Shown here in pieces: positions 8,317 through 18,872 of a DNA stretch of 64,000 nt (positions within the stretch are counted from its first letter, which is position 1; every line of letters starts with the position of its first letter). The DNA lies in NCBI GenBank assembly GCA_021166835.1, contig JAJPEN010000033.1, forward strand, positions 62,001 through 126,000, written 5' to 3'. The DNA is from Burkholderiaceae bacterium (GTDB lineage Bacteria; Pseudomonadota; Gammaproteobacteria; Burkholderiales; Burkholderiaceae). Position numbers and translations under genes: made by a program. Under the pieces are notes generated by a model that was given only the letters and a program-made list of their open reading frames with translations, made no database searches and was not told the origin of the DNA.

Positions 8317-10133
8317 TCAGGCATACAGCGCCTCGATCTCGTCGGCGTACGCCGCCTGGATGCTGGCGCGGCGCACCTTCATCGTCGCCGTCACCTCGCC
8401 GTCGTCGTGGTCCAGCTCCTTCGTGAGCAGGCGGAAGCGGCGGATCTGCGAGACCTGCGCGAGGCCCGCGTTGGCGTGCTCCACTTCGCGCTCGATCAGT
8501 TCGCGCACGCGCGGATTTTCGGCGAGCGAGCGAAAGTGCGTGAACGCGATGCGCTGCGACTCGGCCCATTTCGACACGGTGTCGAAGTCGATCTGGATCA
8601 GCGCCGAGACGAAGCGCCGGCGATCGCCGATGACGATGCACTCGCGCACGTAGGGGCTCGACTTCACCGCGTTCTCGATCTCCGAAGGTGTGATGTTCTT
8701 GCCGCCGGCGGTGATCATCACGTCCTTCAGCCGATCGACGATGCGCAGCTGCCCGCGCTCTTCCTCGACGACGTCTCCGGTGTGCAGCCAGCCGTCGCGG
8801 ATCGCCTCGGCGGTGGCTTCGGGGTTGCGGTAGTAGCCGGCGAAGACGACGTCGCCGCGAACGAGCAGCTCGCCCTGCGCGCCGATGCGATGCTCGACGC
8901 CGAGCGTGGGCTCGCCCACCGTGCCGATGCGCACCGCGTCTAGCCGCTGGCCGGTGATCATGCCGGTGGATTCGGTCAGGCCGTAGACCTCGATCAGCGA
9001 CACGCCGATCGTGCGGAAGAAGCGGATCACCGCCGCCGGGATCGGCGCGGCGCCGGTGAGCGCCACGCGCGTGCGGCGCAGGCCGATGAAGTTCTGCAGC
9101 GCGCGGAACACGAGCCAGTAGGCGAGGGCGAAGCGCGCCTTCTCGCCCAGGCTGCGCTGTCGCGCCGACTTCTCCGCGAAGGGCTCGCACCAGCGCATCG
9201 CGCGCTCGAACAGCGCCCGGCGCAGGCGGCCGGTCTCCTGCATGCGGATCAGGATCGACGCGTGCATCTTCTCCCAGATGCGCGGCACGCCGAGGAACAT
9301 GGTCGGCGCGATTTCGCGCAGGTCTTCCTGCACCGTGCGGATCGATTCGCCGAAGGCGACCTGCGAGCCGAGGTAGATCGGCACGAAGGTGGTCAGCATC
9401 TGCTCGGCCACGTGGCATAGCGGCAGGTACGACAGGTGCGTCGTGCCGGGGCCGATGCCGAGCCGCTCGACGATGCCCGGCACGACACCGCGGATGTTGC
9501 GGTAGCTGATCATCGCGCCCTTCGGCTTTCCGGTGGAGCCCGACGTGTAGATCATCAGCGCGACGTCGTCGAGCGTCTGCGCGGCGAGCACGTCGTCGAC
9601 CAGCCGCGGATGCGCGGCCTCGTGCCTGGCGCCGATCGCTTCCAGCTCGTCGAAGGCGACCAGCAGTTCGCGGTGCTCGTCGGACGCGTTACGCAGGCCC
9701 TTGCGCTCGACGACGACGATCTTCGTCAGCCGGGGCAGCTGCGCGCGCGCGGCGAGCACCTTGTCGGTCTGCTCCTGGTCCTCGCAGACGACGATCTCGA
9801 CGTCGGCGTGCGCGAGCACCCAGGCGACTTCGGAGGTGGGGCTGGTCGGGTAGACGCCCACGGTGATGCCGCCGACGAGACTCGCTCCCAGCTGCGCGAG
9901 CACCCATTCGATGCGGTTCTCCGACAGCATGCCGACGTGTCCGCGCTCGCTCAGCCCGAGCGCGCGAAAGCCGTGGCCGACGCGGCGCGAGCGCTCGAGC
10001 CAGCTCGCCCAGTCGATCGGCTTCCAGATGCCGTAGTCCTTCTGCCGGATCGCGATCTGCTTCGGCCGCACGCGCGCCTGCTCGCACAGCATCTGCGCGA
10101 GCGTGCGCTCAGGTAACGGATTCTGCAGCGGAT

Positions 10134-10146
<13 letters not shown>
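8317..10146 (-). CDS. AMP-forming long-chain-type acyl-CoA ligase
   Basis: A 609-residue adenylate-forming enzyme. The P-loop motif YTSGSTGKPKGAM is near residue 200, VYGLTES near 385 and GWLHTGD near 455; a C-terminal lysine-bearing lid follows. Its length and architecture resemble the FadD15/long-chain acyl-CoA synthetase branch. The reaction is acid + ATP + CoA to acyl-CoA + AMP + PPi. The gene is the last of a minus-strand run and overlaps the 3-prime end of livF by 13 bp, so the transporter probably imports its substrate. Clusters of this kind (LIV-type ABC plus CoA ligase) are common for aromatic or fatty acids, but the sequence does not fix the substrate. Confidence 0.9.
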
Positions 10147-10964
<818 letters not shown>

Positions 10965-12149
10965 TCAGTCGAGCACGATCCAGTCGGAGGCCGGCATCAT
11001 CTTCTGCTGCTTCACGTCGGCGCGGTAGATGCGGCCCACCGGAATCGAGTTGCCGGGAATCGAGATCGGCACGCCGATGATGCCGCCGGTGTCGAAATCG
11101 CGGATCGAGTTCAGCGCCGCCTTCAGGTTGTCGCCGTTCAGCGGCTTGCCCGCGGCCAGCGTGCGCCTGGCCGCCTCGGCGAACAGCATCGTCGTCAGGA
11201 AGCCCTGCATGTAGGCGTTGCTCTGGTACTCGGGACGCATCTGCCGGATCTTCTCGAGCATCGGCGCCTTGCCTTCTGTGTCGTAGTAGTAGCGGAACGG
11301 CATCACGCCCATGAAGCCTTCGGCCGCCTCGCCCATCTTCATGACCATCGAGTTGTCCATCGTCCAGAACGTGCCCATGAAGTGGCTCTTCATGCCCATC
11401 TGCCGGGCCTGGCCGATGAACTCGGGAATGGGCGCGAGCACGTAGCCGTGGAAGATCGTGTAGTCGGGCGCGGCGCGCCGCAGCTTAATCACCTCGGCCG
11501 AGACGTCGACGCTGCCTGGCGGCGTCATGATCTCGGCGCCGACGTTCAGCCCGAGCTTCTTCGCCGCCTCGCGGCTCTTCTCGATCGGATCGCGGCCGAA
11601 CTCGCTGTCGGAGTAGACGAACGCCACCTTCGCGCCCGGCTTCTCCTTCGCGATGTAGCGCAGCAGGATGCCGAACATCTCGGTGTAGTCGGGCCCGACG
11701 AGGAACTGGTGCGGATATTTCTTCGGGTCGTTGATCTCGCTGGCGAAGGAGGCGCCGGCCATCAGGATCGAGCCCATGCGTTCCAGCTCGGGATTGATCG
11801 TCTTGGCGAACGCGGTCGAGTCGCCGTAATAGAGGTTGACCTTCTCCTGGCTGGTGATCTTCTTGAACGCGGCCACCGATGCGTCGACCTTGTACGCGGT
11901 GTCTTCCGGCACGTAGCGCAGCCTGCGGCCCTGGATGCCGCCGGCGTCGTTGACGATCTTCACGTAGTCCTGGATGCCGGCGTGGATGCCGATGCCGGCG
12001 AAGGCGAACACGCCGGTCATCGGGATCGATCCGCCGATGACGATGTCTTCGCCCGCGGCCTGCGAAAACGCGGCTTTGGGTGCGAGCGCCAGCCCGGTGG
12101 CGGCGGCGATGGCGCCGACGGCGCTGCGACGGGTTTTGGAAATGCTCAT
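10965..12149 (-). CDS. livK: LIV-type periplasmic substrate-binding protein
   Basis: A 394-residue type I periplasmic binding protein with a signal peptide (about 1-28, ending AAFSQA). The IVIGGSIPMTGVFAFAG opening is characteristic of amino-acid/aromatic-acid binding LivK homologues. A strong SD (AAGGAGG) precedes the ATG. It captures the substrate for the LivHMGF permease encoded around it. Because the operon ends in an acyl-CoA ligase, a carboxylic-acid ligand is as plausible as an amino acid (inference). Confidence 0.9.
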   Translation of the reverse strand: MSISKTRRSAVGAIAAATGLALAPKAAFSQAAGEDIVIGGSIPMTGVFAFAGIGIHAGIQDYVKIVNDAGGIQGRRLRYVPEDTAYKVDASVAAFKKITSQEKVNLYYGDSTAFAKTINPELERMGSILMAGASFASEINDPKKYPHQFLVGPDYTEMFGILLRYIAKEKPGAKVAFVYSDSEFGRDPIEKSREAAKKLGLNVGAEIMTPPGSVDVSAEVIKLRRAAPDYTIFHGYVLAPIPEFIGQARQMGMKSHFMGTFWTMDNSMVMKMGEAAEGFMGVMPFRYYYDTEGKAPMLEKIRQMRPEYQSNAYMQGFLTTMLFAEAARRTLAAGKPLNGDNLKAALNSIRDFDTGGIIGVPISIPGNSIPVGRIYRADVKQQKMMPASDWIVLD

Positions 12150-12198
12150 CGTGCTCCTCCTTCTGTTCTGCGGGTGCGTGTGGATCGGGTCGTGGGGT

Positions 12199-13239
12199 TC
12201 AGGTGCGGAACGGATACAGGTGAAAGAAGCGCCGCACGCGGCGCCAGATCTCCGCGAGCCCCTGGGGCTCGAAGACGAGGAATCCGACGATCAGCGCGCC
12301 GAAGACGATCGTGCGCACCGGCGAGAGCACGAGCGTCGCGTTCGCGCCCAGCGGCAGCCAGCCGACGACGAGCTTGAGCAGTTCGGGCACCATCGCCATG
12401 AAAGCTGCGCCGAGGATGCTGCCGAGGATCGTGCCCATGCCGCCGACGATGATCGCCGCCAGGTAGAAGATCGACAGGATCAGCGGAAAGCTCTCCGGTG
12501 TCACCACCCGGAAGAAATACGCCCACAGGCCGCCCGCCACGCCCGCATAGAAAGAAGAGACGGCGAAGGACAGCAGCTTGTAGCGCAGCAGCGGGATGCC
12601 GAGCACCTCGGCCGAGATGTCGCGATCGCGAATGGCGATGAACGCGCGGCCGATCCGGGTGCGGAAGAGATTCGCCGCGCCCACCACCATCGCGATCGTC
12701 AGCGGCACGATCAGCCAGTAGAGGCGGAACGACGTGTCGAGCGCGGCGCCGAACAAACGCGCCGGCTCCACCGTGAGGCCGGCCGTTCCGCCGGTGACCG
12801 AATCCCAGTTGGCGAAGAGGAAATGCGTGATGAACGACGCGGCGATCGTCGCGATCGCCAGATACAGCCCCTTGACGCGCAGCGACGGGATGCCGACCAC
12901 CAGGCCGCCCGCCATCGCCACGATGCCGCCGGCCACGAGATTGAAGAGCGCCGGCGTTCCCCAGCGTGCCTGCAGGACGGCTACGGTGTAGGCGCCCATC
13001 CCCATGAATGCTGCCTGGCCGAGACTCACCAGTCCGGTGTACCCGGTGAGGATGTTCAGGCCGGTGGCGCTGGCCACGTGGATGCCGACCAGGCACGCGA
13101 GGTACAGCCAGTACTCGTTCGCGACGAACGGAAAGGCGAAGAGCGCGACGAACAGCGCGCCGATCCACGCCCATCGGGTCGGCGAGTCGATCAGCGCCTC
13201 GTCGGCGACGTAATCGGGACGGGCCAGGCCTATGCGCAA
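12199..13239 (-). CDS. livM: LIV-type ABC permease LivM
   Basis: A 346-residue inner-membrane permease with about nine to ten hydrophobic segments. The LivM hallmark NILTGYTGLVSLGQAAFMGMGAY lies near residues 65-85, and the EAA-like loop (FIAIRDRDISAEVLGI) near 215. The start codon is TTG at 13239, supported by an SD-like GGAG about 6 bases upstream and by the conserved N-terminus. It lies 28 bp after livH in the minus-strand livGHMKF run. Confidence 0.9.
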   Translation of the reverse strand: MRIGLARPDYVADEALIDSPTRWAWIGALFVALFAFPFVANEYWLYLACLVGIHVASATGLNILTGYTGLVSLGQAAFMGMGAYTVAVLQARWGTPALFNLVAGGIVAMAGGLVVGIPSLRVKGLYLAIATIAASFITHFLFANWDSVTGGTAGLTVEPARLFGAALDTSFRLYWLIVPLTIAMVVGAANLFRTRIGRAFIAIRDRDISAEVLGIPLLRYKLLSFAVSSFYAGVAGGLWAYFFRVVTPESFPLILSIFYLAAIIVGGMGTILGSILGAAFMAMVPELLKLVVGWLPLGANATLVLSPVRTIVFGALIVGFLVFEPQGLAEIWRRVRRFFHLYPFRT

Positions 13240-13267
13240 CTTCTACTCCGCCGCTGCGGTCGGTCGG

Positions 13268-14152
13268 TCACAGTCGTTCGATCTCGTGCGTTCCGAACAG
13301 GCCGTAGGGACGCACCATCAGGATCAGCACCAGCAGCGTGAAGACGGCGAGCACCTTGAACTCGCCGCCCAGATACGCGCCGGCCCATGCCTCGACGAGT
13401 CCGATGAACAGTCCGCCGACGAGCGCGCCCGCGATGCTGTCCAGGCCGCCGAAGATCACGACGACCAGCACGGTCAGGCCGAAGATCCCCATCGTCGACG
13501 AGATGCCGCCGATCGCACCCACCACGATGCCGGCTACCGCGGCGATCATGCCGGCGACGATCCACGACAGCGAGAACACGCGCGGCACGTCGATGCCCAT
13601 CGACCAGGCCGCGGCCTGGTCGGAGGCGGTCGCGCGCAGCGCGACGCCGCCGCGCCAGAAGCGGAACACGATCAGCAGCGCGACGATCAGCAGCGCGGCG
13701 ACCCAGAAGCCGTAGAACACCTTCGGCGAGACGTAGGCGTCGCCGACGAAGATCGGCTCGTTCGGCAGGAACTCGGGCAGCCGGCGCGGATCGGCCGTCC
13801 AGATCAGCTCGACGAGCCCGACGAGGATCGAACCGAGTCCGACGGTGACCATGAACACCGAAATCGGCGATTCGCCGAGCATCGGGCGGATCATCGTGCG
13901 CTCGACGAACGCGCCGAGCAGGCCGCCGCCGGCGATCGCCGCGACGATCGCCACCCACACCGGCAGCGCGAAGCCGGCGGCGAACGCGAAGAAGACGTAG
14001 GCGCCGATCATCAGCATCTCGCCGATCGCGAGGTTCACCACGCGCGTCGCCTTGTAGATGACGACGAAGGCCAGGCCGGTGAGCGCGTACAGCGCGCCGG
14101 TTCCGAGACCGGCGAGCGAGATCTCGAGCAGGAACAGCCAGTCGAAGCTCAC
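13268..14152 (-). CDS. livH: LIV-type ABC permease LivH
   Basis: A 294-residue permease with about eight membrane segments. The N-terminal ALTGLAFVVIYKATRVVNLA and the C-terminal IVGAIGGISS...VVIFGGLDSIAGALVGG are typical of LivH. The start is taken as GTG 14152, which overlaps the livG stop as GTGA, the usual coupled arrangement; a longer upstream frame runs into livG and is not needed. It pairs with LivM to form the channel. Confidence 0.9.
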   Translation of the reverse strand: MSFDWLFLLEISLAGLGTGALYALTGLAFVVIYKATRVVNLAIGEMLMIGAYVFFAFAAGFALPVWVAIVAAIAGGGLLGAFVERTMIRPMLGESPISVFMVTVGLGSILVGLVELIWTADPRRLPEFLPNEPIFVGDAYVSPKVFYGFWVAALLIVALLIVFRFWRGGVALRATASDQAAAWSMGIDVPRVFSLSWIVAGMIAAVAGIVVGAIGGISSTMGIFGLTVLVVVIFGGLDSIAGALVGGLFIGLVEAWAGAYLGGEFKVLAVFTLLVLILMVRPYGLFGTHEIERL

Positions 14153-14997
14153 GCCGGGCACTCCGCGCGAGCGCCGGCCAGCCGGCGGCGCAGTTCGTCG
14201 ACGCGGCCCGAGCCGAGATATGCGCGGATCACCTCGGGGTCGTTCTGCACCTGCGCCGGAGTGCCCTGCGCGATGACCTGGCCGAAATTGAGCACGACGA
14301 CGCGGTCGGAGAGGTCCATCACCATCCCCATGTCGTGCTCGACCATCAGCACGGTGACGCCCCATTCGGCGCGCAGGTCGAGGATGAAGCGCGCCATGTC
14401 CTCGGTTTCCTCGCGGTTCATTCCCGCGACCGGTTCGTCGAGCAGCACGATCTTCGGCTGCATCGCCAGCGCGCGCGCCATCTCCACGCGCTTCTGCAGG
14501 CCGTAGGGCAGCGACGCGACGGGGGCGTGGCGGATGTGGTCGATCTCGAGAAAGTCGATCACGCGCTCCTCGATCTCGGCGCGCAGCTGCATCTCCTCGC
14601 GCCGCGCGCGGCCGAAATAGAGCAGCGCGTCGAAGACGTTCGTGCGCAGGTGGCAGTGCCGGCCGAGCTTGATGTTGTCGAGCACGGTCATGCCGCGAAA
14701 GAGCGCGATGTTCTGGAAACTGCGCGCCACGCCGAGCGCGGCGCGCTTCGGCGCCGGCAGGCGCGTGATGTCACGCCCTTCGAAGCAGATCGATCCGCGC
14801 GCCGGACGATAGAAGCCCGAGATCGTGTTGAACAGCGAAGTCTTGCCCGCGCCGTTCGGGCCGATCACCGACGTGATGCTGCCGGGCGCCACCGAGAAGC
14901 CGACGCCGGCGAGCGCCTGCACGCCGCCGAAGGCGAGCGTGAGGTCCTCGATCTGCAGCAGGCTCCGTTCGGACGAAACAGACTCGACGATCGACAA
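14149..14997 (-). CDS. livG: LIV-type ABC transporter ATPase LivG
   Basis: A 282-residue ABC ATPase with Walker A GPNGAGKTS, a signature variant LPYGLQKRVEMARAL and Walker B IVLLDEPVAGMN, which is the LivG-type sequence. The C-terminal GTPAQVQNDPEVIRAYLG is the family tail. It is the first gene of the minus-strand livG-H-M-K-F-ligase operon. The upstream 149 bp hold a purine-rich inverted repeat. Confidence 0.92.
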   Translation of the reverse strand: MSIVESVSSERSLLQIEDLTLAFGGVQALAGVGFSVAPGSITSVIGPNGAGKTSLFNTISGFYRPARGSICFEGRDITRLPAPKRAALGVARSFQNIALFRGMTVLDNIKLGRHCHLRTNVFDALLYFGRARREEMQLRAEIEERVIDFLEIDHIRHAPVASLPYGLQKRVEMARALAMQPKIVLLDEPVAGMNREETEDMARFILDLRAEWGVTVLMVEHDMGMVMDLSDRVVVLNFGQVIAQGTPAQVQNDPEVIRAYLGSGRVDELRRRLAGARAECPA

Positions 14998-15068
14998 GCG
15001 CGGAACCGGACGGCGTTGTGGTAGCCGCGCAGTCTCGGCGATCGCCGCAGGGGATGCAATAGGGGGAA

Positions 15069-15150
15069 GTGAAGGGTCAAGGGTAAATGGTGAAGGGGAA
15101 AGCCTCGACCTTCGCAGCCGGGGTCTTCCCCTTCACCCTTTACCCTTCAC
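15069..15150. repeat. Purine/pyrimidine-rich imperfect inverted repeat
   Basis: Arm 1 (15069-15100, GTGAAGGGT...GGTGAAGGGGAA) pairs with arm 2 (15126-15150, TTCCCCTTCACC...ACCCTTCAC) around a 25-base loop; arm 1 carries about 7 extra bases. Arm 2 contains the stop of the MliC-like gene (minus strand), so the structure would form at the 3-prime end of its mRNA. A second element of similar composition and placement is at 33521-33585. Confidence 0.65.
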
Positions 15151-15527
15151 GTCCTGCACTCGTTCGCCAGCTGCTTCCCGTGCTTCATGTCGAGCAGCAT
15201 CGACTTGCCGGCGATGATCAGCCAGACGAGGCCCGACTGCTGGTCCTCGTAACGCAGCGCGCCGGTTCGCGCCAGCACCGCCTTCATCCGGTATTCCTTC
15301 TTGTCGAAGCGCAGCACGGCGCTCTGCATGTCGGGCGACACCTGCTCCACGTCGACGCTGCGATTCAGCTCGCAGCGATAGACGCCGGCCGGGAACTTGA
15401 AGTTGTGCGGGTTGAAGACCGATGCATCGGCTTGATCGGCTGCCGAAGTCGACAGCGGCAGCGCAACCGCCGCGGCGGCGACGGCCAGGGGAAGGAGACG
15501 GGCGATCGGGAAACGGGTCGAGCGCAT
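15147..15527 (-). CDS. MliC-family lysozyme-inhibitor-like periplasmic protein
   Basis: A 126-residue protein with a Sec signal (about 1-29). The mature part has the C-type lysozyme inhibitor pattern: an early YRCEL cysteine, a central FDKKEYRMK strand, and the closing LRYEDQQSGLVWLIIAGK followed by a last Cys (ANECRT) that could form the usual disulfide. The family protects peptidoglycan from lysozyme. The signal lacks a lipobox, so it is probably soluble (PliC-like) rather than a lipoprotein. An SD-like GGAG lies about 7 bases before the ATG. It is assigned from pattern only and the active loop is divergent. Confidence 0.65.
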   Translation of the reverse strand: MRSTRFPIARLLPLAVAAAAVALPLSTSAADQADASVFNPHNFKFPAGVYRCELNRSVDVEQVSPDMQSAVLRFDKKEYRMKAVLARTGALRYEDQQSGLVWLIIAGKSMLLDMKHGKQLANECRT

Positions 15528-15724
15528 GATCGGTACTCCGGCGAACTCGGCTCGGCGCCCGTCGATCAGGCGCCCGGAAAAAGCGCGAGAAGTATACGCC
15601 CGGCGAATGCCCGGGACGTGAGCGCAATGCTGCGGCTTTCGCCGGGCGCCGGCAACCGGACTTCGCTCGAAAAACGACGAACGGCAGCAAACGCGACGCC
15701 CGCGGCGATCGGCTCCCGCAGCGT

Positions 15725-17239
15725 TCAGATGGTGTCGTGCGCCGGGTCGGGTACGACGAGCTTCGAGTCGCGCACGCCGACCGGATACAGGCGCGCGAGC
15801 ACGTCGAGCGCGGCGCCGGCGAGCGCCGGCCGCAGCGCCGAGGCGAGCATCCCCTCGGCACCGTCCTCGCCGCGCAGCGACCAGGCGTGCTCGAAGATCT
15901 CGTGATGCGCCTTCAGCACCGATTGCACCAGCTCGTGCCAGTGCGCTGGGTGTTCGGAGGCGCTCCAGTCGCCGCGGCCTCGTCCGTAGTGCGCGACGGC
16001 CAGGTAGGCGAGCAGCGCGGCTGCGGTCGATTCCTCGAGCACCGCGTCGCTCCAGGCAACCGCCGGTGTCGGGCCGCCGCGCACGAGGTTGTAGCCGCGC
16101 GCGAGTCCGAATGCGCCCATCGCGCCGAGCAGGCTGCCGCCGAGGATTCCCGCCCCGAAGCTGAAGCCTCCGGTGGCGAGGTCGGCCTTCAACCCGGCGA
16201 GCGCGCCGGTGAGCACGCCGCCGAGCACGGCGGCCCGGCCTTCGGGCAGGCGGCTGCTGACCTCGTAGTGTTCGGCGAGGCGTTCGATGATCTCGGCACT
16301 CGCGTGTCCGCCGAGCCCGTGCAGCGCGATCAGCCGATCGGTGGCCGAACGCATCGCCTCGTCCAGGCGCTGCGCGAGCGCGCGCATCGCCTGTCGCCGC
16401 GCGACCGGCACCGTATCGGAGTTGCCCGACGGCGCACGCGCAAGCGCCTGCGCGGCGTCGCGCAGGCGCTCGAACATTCCGACGTCGCGGATCGCCTCGC
16501 GGTCGATCGCGATCCGGGCGAGCGCCTGCGCGAGCACGTCGATGGCCGCGTCGAAGACGTGCCGGCGCGCGTTCAGCCATTCGTCGATCAGGCGCCGGCA
16601 GGACGCGCGCGACTCGGCGGGGAGCGCGTCGGCGATCGCGCGCAGCAGCGTCGCTTCCTGCACCCAGCAGCGCGCGAAGGCATCGAGCGGGAGCACCGTG
16701 CGCACCAGGCGGGCTGTGGACAGATGGCGGCGCCATTCGTCCAGCTCGGCCGCTTCGTCGGACGCCGGCCGCGGCTGCCCGAGCTGGTTCAGCAGCACGA
16801 TCACCGGCTTGCCGATCCAGTCGAGCACGCGCATCTCGTCGTCGATGTATCGCGCCTGCGCCAGCGGCTCGGAAGCGTTCACCAGATAGAGCACCACGTC
16901 CGCGCGCTCGCGCACGTTGCGCACGGCCTGCTGGCTGGCCCAGAGCGCGCGATCGCGGAAGCGGTCCCAGAGCTGCCCGACGAACCACCCGATCGGATCG
17001 CCGGCCGATTCGAGCCTTCGCGCCAGGCGCGCGCTGTCGCCGAAGCCCGGCGTATCCCACAGCGTGAGGCGATCGCCTTGCGGCGTCTGCACGAGCGTGT
17101 GCTCTTCGGCCGACTCGGTCACGTGCGCCTCGTCGCGCACGATGCCGATGTCGCGCCCGAGCAGCGTGCGCGCCAGCGTCGTCTTGCCGACGTTCGTGTG
17201 CGAGACGAGGCTCAGCGAGATCGTTCGGCCTTCGCTCAT
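15725..17239 (-). CDS. DUF3482-type GTPase
   Basis: A 504-residue protein with an N-terminal Era/TrmE-like GTPase domain. G1 is SHTNVGKTT, switch/G3 is DTPGFGD, and the G4 region is NQLGQ in place of the usual NKxD. A long alpha-helical region and a Gly/Ala-rich hydrophobic stretch (GGVLTGALAGLKAD ... GAGILGGSLLGAMGAFGLARG, about 345-400) follow, suggesting membrane contact. The function is unknown. It overlaps the DUF2868 gene by 4 bp, and the two genes are usually found as a pair, so the products probably act together at the inner membrane. Confidence 0.85.
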   Translation of the reverse strand: MSEGRTISLSLVSHTNVGKTTLARTLLGRDIGIVRDEAHVTESAEEHTLVQTPQGDRLTLWDTPGFGDSARLARRLESAGDPIGWFVGQLWDRFRDRALWASQQAVRNVRERADVVLYLVNASEPLAQARYIDDEMRVLDWIGKPVIVLLNQLGQPRPASDEAAELDEWRRHLSTARLVRTVLPLDAFARCWVQEATLLRAIADALPAESRASCRRLIDEWLNARRHVFDAAIDVLAQALARIAIDREAIRDVGMFERLRDAAQALARAPSGNSDTVPVARRQAMRALAQRLDEAMRSATDRLIALHGLGGHASAEIIERLAEHYEVSSRLPEGRAAVLGGVLTGALAGLKADLATGGFSFGAGILGGSLLGAMGAFGLARGYNLVRGGPTPAVAWSDAVLEESTAAALLAYLAVAHYGRGRGDWSASEHPAHWHELVQSVLKAHHEIFEHAWSLRGEDGAEGMLASALRPALAGAALDVLARLYPVGVRDSKLVVPDPAHDTI

Positions 17240-18747
17240 GCGGAAACCGGTTGTGCGATCCGGCGATCGAGCGCCTCGCGCACGCGTCGCCCGGCCTCGG
17301 TTGCGTCGTCTCGCTCGAGATCGACGAAAACCGGACGGCATTCGTGTGCGGCGAGCAGCCGCTTCCAGGCCTGCCGGCGCTCGTCGCGCCGGCGCAGCGA
17401 CACCGGATCGCTGCCGCCGAAGCGCGAAGCGAAAGCCGATTCGTCGACCAGTGCGAGCAGCTCGCTGCCGGGCGGCCGGCAGGCAAGCACGCGCGCGAGG
17501 AACACGCCGTGCGTTTCGGCCTCCGGCGTCGCGCTGGCCGAGAAGAGGGCGACGACGACAGCCGTGGCGGGCGTCGAGGCGAGCGCGCCGTCGACGCTTT
17601 CCTCGTCGCCGTAGTCTGTCGCCGGCGCGACGACGAGCTTCAGCGTCGGCCCGAACACCGCGCCCAGCACGGCGCGCAGTGTCAGTGTCGCCTGCGGCGA
17701 CGGGACGAAATGGCAGGGCAGCACGAGCACGAGCGCAGCTTCGCCCGAATGCTCGCGCAGCAGCGACGCGAAATAGCGATCGGCGGCGGGCAGCGGAAAG
17801 GAGCGCGTCAGCCGGTGCTCGAGCGCGCGGTCGTACAGCGCGAGCAGCGCGCGCGGAACGACGACGACCAGCGCGACCATCAGCGCGTACAGGTGGATCC
17901 ACGGCGCTGCGCGTTCGCCGCCGGTTTCCGGAAAGCGCATGGCTTCCAGTCGCGCGACGTCCGGCAGCGGGATTCCGGTGAGCAGCGACGCCGGCTTCAG
18001 CACGAAGCCGAGCACCGCGTGCATCGCGTTCGCGTCGAGGAAGGTGCTCTCCCATCCCGCGCGGTATTCGAAGACGAGGCCGCGCACGTACAGGCCGGCG
18101 AGCGCGCCCAGCGCGAAGGCGATCGCCGAGACGTGCAGCACGCGCGCGACGCGCGCCGCGGTGAGCCGCGCGCTCGCCTTCGTCCAGTCGGCGGCGAAGC
18201 GGGCGATGACGGCGCGTCGCGCGCGCCTGCGTCCGCTCGCGTCGTCGGCATCGTCGGCGGTCCGGTCGCGCCCCGGAACGATCGCGCGCTGCGCCACGCG
18301 AGCGATCGCACGCGCGATGGCCCCGCGCTGCGGATGCCCGCTGCGACGAAGCAGCGCGTGCACGGCGATCGACAGGTAGACGACGAGGTTCCACGCCATG
18401 ACGGCCAGCAGCGGCGGGGCGAGCACGTTCACCTGCCGCGACGGCCCGATCGCATCGGTGGCCAGCCCTGCCGCCAGTGCGATCGCCGGCAGCGCCCAGC
18501 CGAGCCACGGGCGCCAGTCGGTGCCGCGCTGCGCGCGACGCACGATCGCTTCGCGCGTGCCGAGCCGCTCGAGCGCGAGCTGCGCGCGGCGCGCGACGAA
18601 GCGCTCGCCGGCGGCGCTCGCGCCTTCGACCTCGGCGGCCGCGCGGCTCGCCCACGCGCGATCATCGTCGGTCCATCGGACGACGTCGGCCGGGGCGGGT
18701 TCGAATGCGCGCAGCAGCAGCGCGTTGCGGGCTTCGGATTCGGTCAT
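17236..18747 (-). CDS. DUF2868 membrane protein, partner of the GTPase
   Basis: A 503-residue protein with hydrophobic segments near residues 77-95, 100-125, about 180-205 and about 265-290. The C-terminal half is soluble and looks like a degenerate P-loop or Rossmann region (VVALFSASATPEAETHGVFLARVLAC). It is assigned to DUF2868 by overall pattern and by its partner gene. The ATG at 18747 is preferred; an upstream in-frame Met lies 6 codons earlier. The function is unknown. Confidence 0.75.
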   Translation of the reverse strand: MTESEARNALLLRAFEPAPADVVRWTDDDRAWASRAAAEVEGASAAGERFVARRAQLALERLGTREAIVRRAQRGTDWRPWLGWALPAIALAAGLATDAIGPSRQVNVLAPPLLAVMAWNLVVYLSIAVHALLRRSGHPQRGAIARAIARVAQRAIVPGRDRTADDADDASGRRRARRAVIARFAADWTKASARLTAARVARVLHVSAIAFALGALAGLYVRGLVFEYRAGWESTFLDANAMHAVLGFVLKPASLLTGIPLPDVARLEAMRFPETGGERAAPWIHLYALMVALVVVVPRALLALYDRALEHRLTRSFPLPAADRYFASLLREHSGEAALVLVLPCHFVPSPQATLTLRAVLGAVFGPTLKLVVAPATDYGDEESVDGALASTPATAVVVALFSASATPEAETHGVFLARVLACRPPGSELLALVDESAFASRFGGSDPVSLRRRDERRQAWKRLLAAHECRPVFVDLERDDATEAGRRVREALDRRIAQPVSA

Positions 18748-18872
18748 TCGCGTTGCCCGACGCATGTGCCGCCGGGCCGAAGGCTCCATCGTAGCCGGCA
18801 TTCCCGTTGCGCCGGCTGCGGCTGGCACTGCGATTGCAGCATGCAGTCGCCATATTCCCGAAAGCCGCCTGC

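Noticed and set aside
15528..15724. 197-bp gap between the MliC-like gene and the GTPase gene searched for a small gene or RNA
   Set aside because: No frame with a start, SD and plausible protein, and no strong hairpin was seen.
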